Shown piece by piece: positions 46,688 to 55,031 of a stretch of 64,000 nucleotides of DNA (positions are counted from its first letter, which is position 1; every line of letters starts with the position of its first letter). The stretch comes from Pseudomaricurvus alcaniphilus. Lineage in GTDB: Bacteria > Pseudomonadota > Gammaproteobacteria > Pseudomonadales > Cellvibrionaceae. The position numbers and the translations under genes were made by a program. The DNA is taken from contig NZ_JAAOIX010000006.1 of NCBI RefSeq assembly GCF_011440395.1, positions 186,001 through 250,000 on the forward strand, in the 5' to 3' direction. The notes beneath the pieces are model-generated. The model saw only the letters and a list, made by a program, of their open reading frames with translations, was not told where the DNA came from and did not search any database.

Positions 46688-49228
46688 TTACGGGAGCTGA
46701 GCCAGTTGACTGTCGATTTCGGCAGCCGTTGGTCTCAACTGCGCCAGGCCTCTGTCTCGCCGCCGCTGCCCCAGGTAATAGATAATGGGTGCGGCGATAA
46801 ACACCGACGAACTGGTGCCAATAACAATGCCAAACAGCATCGGCAGCGCGAAGCTGGAAACCGCCATGCCCCCGGCAATTGCCATCGGCAGTAGCGCCAG
46901 GAACGAGGTAAAGGACGTAAACAGTGTGCGCGACAGGGTCGCGGTGATGCTGTCGTTGAGCAGTTCCAGCAGGGGTTGCTCGGGGGTTGCACGCAGGTTC
47001 TCCCGGATGCGGTCGAACACCACCACCTTGTCGTTGATCGAATAGCCGATCAATGCCAGCAATGCCGCCACTGCGGTGAGATTGAATTCGACGCCGGCGA
47101 GCACAAAGAAGCCGATGGTCTTGGTCAGGTCCAGGGCAATGGTAAGGGCGGCGGCCAGGGCAAAATGGGTCTCAAAGCGGATCCACAGGTAAGCCACCAG
47201 GCCAGCGGCCGCCAGCAGCAGCGCCAGTATGGTGTCGTCACTGAATTGACCGCTGACTTTAGGGCCCACCAGGTCAACCCGTTCAAATTGTGCCTGCGGC
47301 GACAATTGCAACACCGCTAGCTTGACCGTTTGCAGCACCGTGCCCGAGGCTACGTCCTGGTTGCCCTGTTCGCCGGACGCAACCGGAACGCGCAGCAAAT
47401 ACTCGTCGCTGCCACCGAACTCCTGCAGCGCGATGTCCGCCAGGCCCTGCTGTGCCAGTCCGGTTCGCAAGGCCTCGAGGGACACGCCTGGCGCCCTGAC
47501 TTCTGCGACTACGCCACCGCTGAAATCGACGCCATATTGCAGCCCCGGTTGGATAAACAGCGCAATCGAGGCGAGCGACAGCAGCGCCGATACCCCCAGC
47601 CCGATGACCCGCCCGCGCATGACGTTGAGAGGCTGGTGCCAGAGTGCGTCGAGCCAGCGTGGCCGGGCAAGGCGCAAGGGCTTCTGCTCGCCGCGGCCGC
47701 GCTGTTGCACCCGCCACTCCATAATCAGGCGAGTGACCGCAACCGCCGTAAACAGCGAGGTCAGGAGTCCGATGCCGATGGTGACGGCAAAGCCGCGCAC
47801 GGGACCACTGCCAAACAGGAACAACAGGCTGACGGTAATCAGGGTGGTGGCGTTGGCGTCGAGAATGGTGCCGTAGGCGCGACTGAAGCCCTCCTGCACC
47901 GCCAGGCGCGCCGATCGGCCCCGGCGCAGTTCCTCGCGAATGCGCTCGTTGATAAGAATATTGGCGTCGACCGCCATGCCCAGGGTGAGGATGATGCCGG
48001 CGATTCCCGGCAAGGTCAGTGTGGCGCCGAGCAGGCTCAGTACGCCAAACACCAGGGTCACGTTGATGGCCAGCCCGAAGCAGGCGATTAAACCCCAGCT
48101 ACCATAGGCTGCCACCATAAAGGCCAGTACCAGCAGCGCACCCAGCACACCGGTGACAAGGCCCATTTGGATCGAGTCGTTGCCGAGATCCGGTCCCACG
48201 GTGCGTTCTTCAATTACTTGCAGTTTTGCCGGCAGGGCGCCGGCACGCAGCAACAGTGCCAGGTTGCTCGCTTCAGATACACTGAACGCACCGCTGATCT
48301 CGCCGCTGCCACCGCCAATCACGCTGCGAATGACCGGCGCCGTAATGACGCGGCCGTCGAGCACCACCGCCAGCGGACGACCTATATTATTGCGCGTCAT
48401 CTCGGCAAACTGGCGGGCACCGGCAGTGTCGAGCCGAAACGTAACCACCGGCTCACCGGTTTGTTGTTGAAAGGCAAGCTGGGCATCGTGAATGTGGGTG
48501 CCGCTGAGTGCCACCCGTTGCTCCAGGCGAAAGGTCTCGCCGAGGTCATCTTTGCGTACCATGGCAGGCCCAGCGGCGCGGTGCTGGGCGGAGACAACCC
48601 AGTGAAAGGTCATCTGCGCTGTAGTGCCGAGAATCTTGCGGATCGCCTGTGGATCCTCAACGCCCGGCAGTTGCACCAGGATGCCATCGCCACCCTGGCG
48701 GCTGATACTCGGTTCCACCAGCCCGGTTTCATTGAGGCGCTTGCGCAATACCTCGAGGCTGCGCTCGATGGCGTCGTCTGCCAGCGACTGTCGGGCATGG
48801 TCCTGCAGTTCGAGGCGCAACTCGGTACCCTGCTGTCGCAGCCGGTACTGGCTCGGGCTATCCCCGGTCTTCAGGGTTTGCCGTACAACCCCGGCTGCGG
48901 CGTCTGTGGTACTGGCAGCGCGCGTACTGAAACGTATGTCCGCCGCAGCCACTTGCGCTGGGCTGTGGGCCAAGCCAGCGCTGCGCAGGGCCTGGCTGAT
49001 GTTGTCGGCAATCTGCTCATTGTGGGCGCTGAACAGTGCATCGCGATCGATTTCCAGCAGCAGGTGGGAACCACCGCGTAAATCCAGGCCGAGGCTAAAC
49101 TGACTGTTGCTGTACCAGCCGGGCAGGGCCGCCGACATCGACGCAGGTAAAAAGCTGGGCAGTGCGCAGAGCACGCCCAGCACAACGACCAGGCTGTAGA
49201 CCACAGCCCGGGACTTGAATGATTTCAT
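46688..49228 (-). CDS. secDF: Fused SecDF protein-export subunit
   Basis: In this 846-residue protein SecD and SecF are one chain. Residues about 1–470 are SecD: an N-terminal helix, FSLGLDLRGGSHLLLEID, the periplasmic P1 part and PGIAGIILTLGMAVDANILINERIREELRRG. Residues about 540–846 are SecF, with FSGGVVAEVRAPGV and GYSINDKVVVFDRIRENL. SecDF uses the proton gradient to pull preproteins across the inner membrane. Most gammaproteobacteria encode SecD and SecF separately with yajC, so this is likely an additional fused copy. No yajC is adjacent. Confidence 0.95.
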   Translation of the reverse strand: MKSFKSRAVVYSLVVVLGVLCALPSFLPASMSAALPGWYSNSQFSLGLDLRGGSHLLLEIDRDALFSAHNEQIADNISQALRSAGLAHSPAQVAAADIRFSTRAASTTDAAAGVVRQTLKTGDSPSQYRLRQQGTELRLELQDHARQSLADDAIERSLEVLRKRLNETGLVEPSISRQGGDGILVQLPGVEDPQAIRKILGTTAQMTFHWVVSAQHRAAGPAMVRKDDLGETFRLEQRVALSGTHIHDAQLAFQQQTGEPVVTFRLDTAGARQFAEMTRNNIGRPLAVVLDGRVITAPVIRSVIGGGSGEISGAFSVSEASNLALLLRAGALPAKLQVIEERTVGPDLGNDSIQMGLVTGVLGALLVLAFMVAAYGSWGLIACFGLAINVTLVFGVLSLLGATLTLPGIAGIILTLGMAVDANILINERIREELRRGRSARLAVQEGFSRAYGTILDANATTLITVSLLFLFGSGPVRGFAVTIGIGLLTSLFTAVAVTRLIMEWRVQQRGRGEQKPLRLARPRWLDALWHQPLNVMRGRVIGLGVSALLSLASIALFIQPGLQYGVDFSGGVVAEVRAPGVSLEALRTGLAQQGLADIALQEFGGSDEYLLRVPVASGEQGNQDVASGTVLQTVKLAVLQLSPQAQFERVDLVGPKVSGQFSDDTILALLLAAAGLVAYLWIRFETHFALAAALTIALDLTKTIGFFVLAGVEFNLTAVAALLALIGYSINDKVVVFDRIRENLRATPEQPLLELLNDSITATLSRTLFTSFTSFLALLPMAIAGGMAVSSFALPMLFGIVIGTSSSVFIAAPIIYYLGQRRRDRGLAQLRPTAAEIDSQLAQLP

Positions 49229-49305
49229 GGCTAATCCTCTGCCGCCCGTACCCGCAGCCAGGGAGCGGCTAATTGATCCTAAAATGTGTTTGTAGAGTTA
49301 CAGGA

Positions 49306-49704
49306 TCAGGCGAGGGGTGGGGCGCGGGCCGGTGGCAGCCGGTAATGGCGCGCCAGCAGAGTTGCCGCTGTTGGCAGTGCCTGCAGTGGCGAAGTGGCGA
49401 CCAGCGCGACGGGCAGCTGCGGCGCTGCGCCGAGCGCGTCTGGCGACGAAGGTTCGGAGGAATTATCGGCCCCGGGGTCTTGCTTTTGACCCGTCAACGC
49501 CGTGCGCAGGTGGTCGTAACCGCTGGCGAGACTGAGTCGCTCGCCCAGGGTTTGAGCCTGTGGCGCTGCCCCACTGGTGTGGGCCGACGACAGGGTCACC
49601 CCGTTCAGCACCACGCACAGCAGTAGCGCAAGCAGCTGCTGCCACGGCGCAATGGAGGCGCGCTGTGGTGCGGGGCTTAGCGGTCGGCTGTGAGCAAGGG
49701 GCAT
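49306..49704 (-). CDS. Small protein of unknown function upstream of secDF
   Basis: This 132-residue frame is on the secDF strand, with a 77-bp gap to secDF. One hydrophobic segment (WQQLLALLLCVVLNGVTLSS, about residues 21–40) follows a short basic start and could be a signal anchor. The rest is Ala/Pro/Ser-rich with no recognised domain, ending in RLPPARAPPLA. The start lacks a clear Shine-Dalgarno. It is plausibly a partner of the fused SecDF, but this is inference from position. Confidence 0.5.
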   Translation of the reverse strand: MPLAHSRPLSPAPQRASIAPWQQLLALLLCVVLNGVTLSSAHTSGAAPQAQTLGERLSLASGYDHLRTALTGQKQDPGADNSSEPSSPDALGAAPQLPVALVATSPLQALPTAATLLARHYRLPPARAPPLA

Positions 49705-49878
49705 AGGAACCGTTATTGGGCAATGTGTTACTGCAGGAATAAGATGGGTTCGAATCCGAACCGGCGCCAGTTTATAGCGTTTACCGGGTACAGGCCACGG
49801 ATTTTTTGACCTGTTGGTTGGCTCAACAGAAGGTGCAGAAGTGCTAAATCCTGGATCGTACTTTACTGCTCAACCCTA

Positions 49879-51054
49879 TCACTCGATTGCCCACAAGCGT
49901 TTGTACAGCTTGTACAGCAGCCACCAGAACAGCAGTGGCAAAACCAGGGTTTTCAATAACATCAGCGCCATCAACTCGATCATTGTGCCAATTTTGTCTT
50001 CCGCCGCTTCCAGCGTGTTTTTCACATTGTCCGTTACCCGCTGTACAGCGCCCCCCAGCCCCACGTTCTTGTTGAACCAGTCCGAGATCGAACAGCTGCC
50101 GCCTTCAGCTTGGGTTTTGCGGCACTCAATTTCTTCGTTCAATGCGCTGCGCTGTTCTTCCAGGGATTCAATCCTGCTTAACCGTTGGTCGATGTCTTGT
50201 TGCAGGCTCGCCATTTTGCGTCGCGCACTGGCGATGGTTGGATTGTCGTCGCCAAAGACATTCAGTTTTTCCATCAGGCTGTATTTGTTGCGCTCTTGTT
50301 CGATGGATTCGGCATGGCCTTTTATTTGAGCGAGCCGTGCAGCAACCTCCGCGTTCAAGGCCAGAATGCGCGCGTTTATGGCATTGATTTCAGCCTGCAG
50401 TTGGTTGTTTTCCTCCTCGTTCAGGCGGTTTTTGTCCGCTTGTTTGATGGCGTCGGACGCCTGGCTAAGGTTGTCTTGCAAGCTTTGCAGTTGCCGTTGG
50501 TTGGCGCGGACTTGCTCGGCGAGGAACAGGTTGTCCACCAGGGTATTGCCGAGGATGATAAAGACGATGGAGGCGCGCAGAATAAGCAGGCTGAAAAACA
50601 CCTTTTTACTCGTCTCTGAATACCGTTGCCATACAACCAGTGTGGCAACCGCGGCAGCGGCGGAAATGGTCAGCAAAATATTAAAGATGTTATTGCTGGT
50701 AATGTACAAGAGTATTTTTTGCAGTGCCAAAGAGCCCAGCGCGTAGGTCATGGCCGCTGAGAAGCGCTCGACAATATCGTTTAGCGGGTCGAGAATTTCA
50801 AAGGGTGAGGTGGTGGCAAAGACAATACTTATTTCGATTTCCTGCAACACGGAAATGGTGCCATTTAAAACCCGGGCAGTAGCGTAAATAATACCCGCCC
50901 CCAGCAGGGCGTCATCCACCATTTTTTCGGCTTGATGGTCCAGTACGCCGGACCAGAAGACAAATAAAGCGAGAATCACCAGTGCTACGAAACCGGCCTG
51001 ACGTTGCTTGAGTGAAAACAGCCGGGCTTCGGCGGGGTGTTTGATCGCTGGCAT
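49879..51054 (-). CDS. Membrane protein with a long coiled coil, function unknown
   Basis: The ATG at 51054, with AGGA upstream, gives 391 residues; an upstream TTG in the same frame is less likely. Hydrophobic segments lie at about residues 18–38, 95–140 and 155–180, and again at the C-terminus (LMALMLLKTLVLPLLFWWLLYKLY). Between them, residues about 185–330 form a strongly charged coiled coil (NRLNEEENNQLQAEINAINARI and more). Two Cys residues (ECRK, GSC) precede the last helix region. No family is recognised. Membrane scaffolding or stress roles are possible but unsupported. Confidence 0.8.
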   Translation of the reverse strand: MPAIKHPAEARLFSLKQRQAGFVALVILALFVFWSGVLDHQAEKMVDDALLGAGIIYATARVLNGTISVLQEIEISIVFATTSPFEILDPLNDIVERFSAAMTYALGSLALQKILLYITSNNIFNILLTISAAAAVATLVVWQRYSETSKKVFFSLLILRASIVFIILGNTLVDNLFLAEQVRANQRQLQSLQDNLSQASDAIKQADKNRLNEEENNQLQAEINAINARILALNAEVAARLAQIKGHAESIEQERNKYSLMEKLNVFGDDNPTIASARRKMASLQQDIDQRLSRIESLEEQRSALNEEIECRKTQAEGGSCSISDWFNKNVGLGGAVQRVTDNVKNTLEAAEDKIGTMIELMALMLLKTLVLPLLFWWLLYKLYKRLWAIE

Positions 51055-51075
51055 GTCAGCTTTCCTGTCGGGCAA

Positions 51076-51551
51076 TGAGATGAGTTTGGGGTAAGTGTGC
51101 TAAAGCGGTCGTTCACTTATTCTATCGCTATAACCTGGCGGAATAACGGGGTGGGGCTCTACCCCATGTTCCGGCCTGGGCATCAATATAACGGGTGTAG
51201 TTGATTCTACAGGTTTTGGCTCTAGTCCAGTGGTCGTAGTCGGGCATTTCTGCGGCATGCGCTATAATCTGGCAATAAATCGACAACCGGCAGGGATGTA
51301 GACGGTGGATTATTATGGCTATTTTCTTCCCTAACCTGTGGGTCGCAGTTGCGAGGGGGCGGTCTGGAGAACATTGCTCTTTATCGACATGATCCGGGCC
51401 ATGCACAAGCTGCTGATTACCAGCTGCCGCAATGATTATCGTGCTGGGCAATTGCGCACTACCGCCAGGGCGCTGACGGGTTGATGTGACGGAAGTGCAG
51501 GCGCTATAGCCAGCTTCGCCCGGGGGCTACAGAGCACGTCACCTGACTAGG
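51076..51551. other. Non-coding stretch without recognisable content
   Basis: This 476-bp gap lies upstream of the coiled-coil membrane gene and downstream of the SMR transporter. Open frames here have no ribosome-binding site, poor composition and no family resemblance. No clear hairpin array, tRNA or insertion-sequence end is visible. It may include the promoter of the minus-strand coiled-coil gene or be remnant DNA. Confidence 0.5.
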
Positions 51552-51893
51552 TTAGCCTCCGCTGGCGTCTGTAATTTTAGAAAACAGATTGATTACGGCC
51601 ACTCCAGCCACGATCAGGCATATGCCCATAATGGCCGGCCAATCGAGTTTTTGCCCGAAAAATATATAACCTGCTAAGACTATCAGAGCGGTTCCGGCTC
51701 CAGCCCATACGGCGTAGGCGATACCCACCGGAATGGCTTTTAAGGAGATCGAGAGAAAATAGAATGATATGACATAGGAGACAATAACCACCGCAGATGG
51801 GACCAGTCGAGTTAAGCCTTCAGAGCTCTTTAGAAAAGAAGTGCCGATGACCTCTGTAACAATTGCAATGGACAGATAGAACCAATGTGACAT
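51552..51893 (-). CDS. SMR-family multidrug/quaternary-ammonium transporter
   Basis: This 113-residue protein has four hydrophobic helices. The conserved Glu lies in helix 1 (AIVTEVIGTSFLKSSEGLTRL, about residue 13), and AIPVGIAYAVWAGAGTALIVLAGY in helix 3 is typical of EmrE-type transporters, which work as dual-topology proton/drug antiporters. GGAGA lies about 7 bp before the ATG. It follows the cytochrome c gene by about 65 bp on the same strand and may be cotranscribed with it. Confidence 0.94.
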   Translation of the reverse strand: MSHWFYLSIAIVTEVIGTSFLKSSEGLTRLVPSAVVIVSYVISFYFLSISLKAIPVGIAYAVWAGAGTALIVLAGYIFFGQKLDWPAIMGICLIVAGVAVINLFSKITDASGG

Positions 51894-51957
51894 GTGAGTT
51901 TCTCCATCGTATGGCTGGCCCCACACGCCATACGGCTCCGGGTTCTGGCATTTTAGA

Positions 51958-52581
51958 TCAATGTTTGTTGCTATAGACGCCAAAGTGAATGTACATCTCC
52001 CGGGCCTTGCGGCCCTCGGCAACGTTAGCCGGAACCTGGTGTGACACCGGGTCCAGGCTGCGCAAGTAGGCGACGATAGCGCCGGCGTCAGCGTCCTTCA
52101 GCCGGGTGTAGGCGGGAAATGGCATAACCGCCAGGCCCCTGTTGCCGTGGCGGTCGACACCGTGGCGAATCATGTTCAGTAACTCGGTGTCACTCCATGC
52201 ACCGATGCCGGTGTTAACGTCGGGAGTCAGGTTGGGCGCATATAATACGCCCGGGTTTTTTACCAGCAGGGGGTTGGAGTAGGCGATACCAACCCGGGAA
52301 CCCGCCAGGCGGCGTGCGCTGTTGGGCATCCCGATAAGCGCGCCATCGGTATGGCAACTGCCACAGCCCAGTAATTCAACCAGGTATTTGCCTTGCTCGA
52401 CCTGTGCCACAGGGTACGCCGCCAAAACCTTGTTGCCGGGTGCCGGCGCCTCCATGATCGTGGTGGGCGTGTGCGCTTTGAAATCTGCCAGTGGGTCGGG
52501 TGGGGTGGCACAGGATTGCAGTGCCAGAATGATTGCGGGGCACAAGAGTGGATGTAATAGTTTTATCTTTGTTTTCCACAT
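51958..52581 (-). CDS. Lipoprotein cytochrome c
   Basis: The ATG at 52581 is chosen because GGAG lies 9 bp upstream, while the ATG at 52596 has no site. The 207-residue product begins with a lipoprotein signal ending in the lipobox LQSC near residue 22. One heme motif, CGSCH, lies near residue 75, and VMPFPAY near residue 149 offers a Met axial ligand. It is probably a periplasmic, membrane-tethered electron carrier. A perfect FNR/Anr box upstream suggests oxygen-responsive expression. Confidence 0.9.
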   Translation of the reverse strand: MWKTKIKLLHPLLCPAIILALQSCATPPDPLADFKAHTPTTIMEAPAPGNKVLAAYPVAQVEQGKYLVELLGCGSCHTDGALIGMPNSARRLAGSRVGIAYSNPLLVKNPGVLYAPNLTPDVNTGIGAWSDTELLNMIRHGVDRHGNRGLAVMPFPAYTRLKDADAGAIVAYLRSLDPVSHQVPANVAEGRKAREMYIHFGVYSNKH

Positions 52582-52646
52582 CCGCGTGCACTCCATTATC
52601 TTTGAGTAACTCAATGATAATGATATCACTGGCTACTCTATACAAG

Positions 52647-52660
52647 TTGATTGACATCAA
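52647..52660 (-). promoter_or_regulatory. Perfect FNR/Anr box upstream of cytochrome c
   Basis: TTGATTGACATCAA matches the FNR/Anr consensus TTGAT-N4-ATCAA exactly. Its centre is about 72 bp upstream of the chosen ATG. If it acts as a class II site at –41.5, the transcription start would fall near 52612, and a TATCAT –10 element lies at 52625–52620 on the minus strand, as expected. Low-oxygen activation of the cytochrome gene is therefore likely. The remaining gap up to 52936 holds no gene. Confidence 0.85.
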
Positions 52661-52936
52661 GAGGCGGTGCTGAATCCGGCTGCAGTGACAGCCACAGAGC
52701 CAATAGCCAGCGTCAAGCCGCGCTTTGTATTAGTCTGTTTATAATAAACCGTCCTAAACAGCTTGTTCTTTACTAACTTTTTGATCCTTGCCCTGGCACA
52801 CTTTGGCAGTGTGGAGGTGGTATAGTGAAATCAGCCCCAAACTTTGAACAGTGACATAATAATCAAGGTGGGCATTATCAAGGAAGGACTGCAAGAACTG
52901 TGGATTGACGTGATATTAACCGCGGAGATTCAGGTG

Positions 52937-52981
52937 GTTGTCCTATGTACAGTTGTTCTATGTTCAGTTGCCCTACGTGGA
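52937..52981 (+). repeat. Three 15-bp repeats across the start of the TPR gene
   Basis: Three consecutive units close to GTTGTCCTATGTACA begin 8 bp before the ATG and run into the coding region. Within the gene they encode MYSCS, MFSCP and TWNSQ-type segments. Each of the first two units contains an in-frame ATG (52945 and 52960), so the start choice is ambiguous. Confidence 0.82.
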
Positions 52982-54135
52982 ATAGCCAGCAACTTAAAAG
53001 TATAGCTATTGCTGTCATCTTTCTTCTTGGCACGCTGCCAGCGCAGTCGGGTTTTGCCAAGGGGTTGGAGTCTGTCCCGAAGCAACTGCCGGTAGAGCCC
53101 CGGTTGGTCGACCCTCGGCAGATCGAGGATGTCGCACTGCTGGAGTTGGATCAAAACACCAAAGCCATCCTCGACAAGGCTCTGGGGCATGTCAAAGGTA
53201 CTGAGACGCTGGCCAGGAGCCTGCACCTGTTTCTGTTTGGCAAGGGCTTTTACGATATCCGCTACAATTTTGCCGTCACCGGTTCAGCGCAACAGACATT
53301 CGATGCCGGTTACGGCAATTGCCTGTCCCTGGCCAGTCTCTATGTGGCATCTGCCCGTCACCTCGGGCTCGACGCACGCTTCCAAAGTGTTGAAGTGCCG
53401 CCGCAATGGTCGGACCTGGATGATTTTTATATGGTGGCGGGTCACCTCAATGTGATCGTCTGGCTGGGCCGCGGGCATGACAAATTGATTGTCGAATTCA
53501 GCAACGTTTATTCCGCTGCAAAAACCAGCCAGATGAAATCCGAAATCATTGCGGATGAGCGAGTTTTGGCAGAGTTTTACAGTAACCTGGCGATCGACAA
53601 GCTGCAGCAGCAGGCACTCGCGGAGGCCCGGGCTTACCTGCTGAAAGCCATCGACACCTACCCAAAAATTGATTTTGTCTGGTCGAACCTGGGTGTTGTC
53701 AACAAGAGGCTTGGCGATTTTGCTGCGGCCGAACAAGCCTACAAAACTGCATTGAAAGTCAATCGCAAACACATGTCCAGCCTGAACAATTTGTACGCGC
53801 TGTATTTACACCAGCAGCGTGACAAGGAAGCCGAAAAACTGGCCAAACGGGTCGAGCGTTACAGCCGCAAAAACCCTTACAACCTGGCCCGGTTGGCGCG
53901 GCTGGATATCGACAACGGCAACCTGGACCACGCCATCGGGTTGTACAAAAAAGCCATCAAAATAAAGGCAGATGAAGTGGATTTTTACCTGCAGTTGGCA
54001 TCCCTGTATTACTCGCTGGGGGATTATGCCCGCAGCAGCGAGCAACTGCATCGGGCCACGGAGTTGGCCACCAATGCCGAGGAGTTGGCCCGCTATCAGG
54101 GCAAACTGGATTTCGTGCAGCAGGCCAGTTTGTAA
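52945..54135 (+). CDS. Exported TPR protein with a transglutaminase-like N-terminal domain
   Basis: This 396-residue protein follows AGGTGG by 7 bp; a second ATG at 52960 is possible. A signal peptide is likely (LKSIAIAVIFLLGTLPAQSGFA, about residues 17–38). Residues about 70–190 look like a transglutaminase-like fold, with FDAGYGNCLSLASLYVASARHLGLDARFQSV providing the Cys and GHLNVIVWL the His region. Four or more TPR repeats follow (for example SNLGVVNKRLGDFAAAEQAYKTAL). A periplasmic peptide- or protein-handling role is possible; the substrate is unknown. Confidence 0.86.
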   Translation: MYSCSMFSCPTWNSQQLKSIAIAVIFLLGTLPAQSGFAKGLESVPKQLPVEPRLVDPRQIEDVALLELDQNTKAILDKALGHVKGTETLARSLHLFLFGKGFYDIRYNFAVTGSAQQTFDAGYGNCLSLASLYVASARHLGLDARFQSVEVPPQWSDLDDFYMVAGHLNVIVWLGRGHDKLIVEFSNVYSAAKTSQMKSEIIADERVLAEFYSNLAIDKLQQQALAEARAYLLKAIDTYPKIDFVWSNLGVVNKRLGDFAAAEQAYKTALKVNRKHMSSLNNLYALYLHQQRDKEAEKLAKRVERYSRKNPYNLARLARLDIDNGNLDHAIGLYKKAIKIKADEVDFYLQLASLYYSLGDYARSSEQLHRATELATNAEELARYQGKLDFVQQASL

Positions 54136-54184
54136 TGCACATCCGTTGTAGTGCTCACCGGGCCAGTTTGTAACCCTCGCCGTT

Positions 54185-54919
54185 TTAGTGCGCCCCGGCT
54201 TTGTATTTGAAGAACCGGCTAATCCAGTGCGCTATGCGTTCACCCTCGTTAACCGAGTCGTTACCCTCGAGCTGCTCCAGTGCAGCGTCGGCCAGGGCTT
54301 CAGGTATTACTGAGCGGCGACGCAAGGCAACCAGGGCCTTTTCATAGCTGTCGGAAAACTCCGGATGTGCCTGCAGCGAGATGGCCCAATTGCCGTAGGC
54401 GAGGCCCGCGTAGCGGCAGAAACTGGATGAGGCGATGGTCCTGCTGCCGGGTGGTGCTACCACAACCTGGTCCTGGTGCATGGCGTTGAGGGAGAAGTGT
54501 GTCGCCTGGAAGTCTGCAAGCATGGCGGGATCGTCAATGGTGTATTGCTGGGGGCCGACGGACCAGCCCTGGGCAAATTTTTCCACCTTGCCACCCATGG
54601 CGGCGGCGAGGATTTGATGACCAAAGCAAATCCCCACCACTTTCTTTTCCGCACTCTGGCACTGCTGCAGAAACTCTTGTAAGCGCAACATCCAGGGCAG
54701 GTTTTCATAGACGCCGTGTTTGGAGCCGGTAATTAACCAGCCGTCACAGGCGTCGATTGAATCGGGAAAGCGGTTTTCCCGCACCGGGTAGATGATAAAG
54801 TTCAGGCTGGAATCTGCGCCGCCCAGCAGGTCGACGAACATAGCGCCGTAGCCGCTGTACTGGTTGATCAATTCTGCTGGGGGAGTGCCGGTTTCCAGAA
54901 TGCCAATGGTTAATGTCAC
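54185..54919 (-). CDS. Class I glutamine amidotransferase-like protein of the polyamine cluster
   Basis: This 244-residue protein starts at GTG 54919, with AGGA about 9 bp upstream. The nucleophile elbow VVGICFGHQILAAAMGG holds the catalytic Cys near residue 97, and the His of the triad lies in LQAHPEFS near residue 184. In putrescine pathways, relatives hydrolyse gamma-glutamyl intermediates; other class I amidotransferases serve different pathways. It is the last gene of a three-gene minus-strand operon with an aminotransferase and an aldehyde dehydrogenase. Confidence 0.88.
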   Translation of the reverse strand: MTLTIGILETGTPPAELINQYSGYGAMFVDLLGGADSSLNFIIYPVRENRFPDSIDACDGWLITGSKHGVYENLPWMLRLQEFLQQCQSAEKKVVGICFGHQILAAAMGGKVEKFAQGWSVGPQQYTIDDPAMLADFQATHFSLNAMHQDQVVVAPPGSRTIASSSFCRYAGLAYGNWAISLQAHPEFSDSYEKALVALRRRSVIPEALADAALEQLEGNDSVNEGERIAHWISRFFKYKAGAH

Positions 54920-55031
54920 TGTGGTTAATCCTGTCTGTTTAGTGAGTGTCTTGCCGGAAAAACACCAAATTTCATACCATCGTCCTCCTGGAGCCGGGCG
55001 TTAACCTCGATTGGCTGGTCTATTAATCCAG

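Noticed and set aside
51128-51451. A 107-codon minus-strand frame in the gap before the SMR gene
   Set aside because: No ribosome-binding site, no family resemblance and composition unlike neighbouring genes.
52611-52634. A confident Fur box before the cytochrome c gene
   Set aside because: TGATAATGATATCA is close to but not a full Fur consensus and overlaps the predicted –10 element, so it is mentioned only as a possibility.
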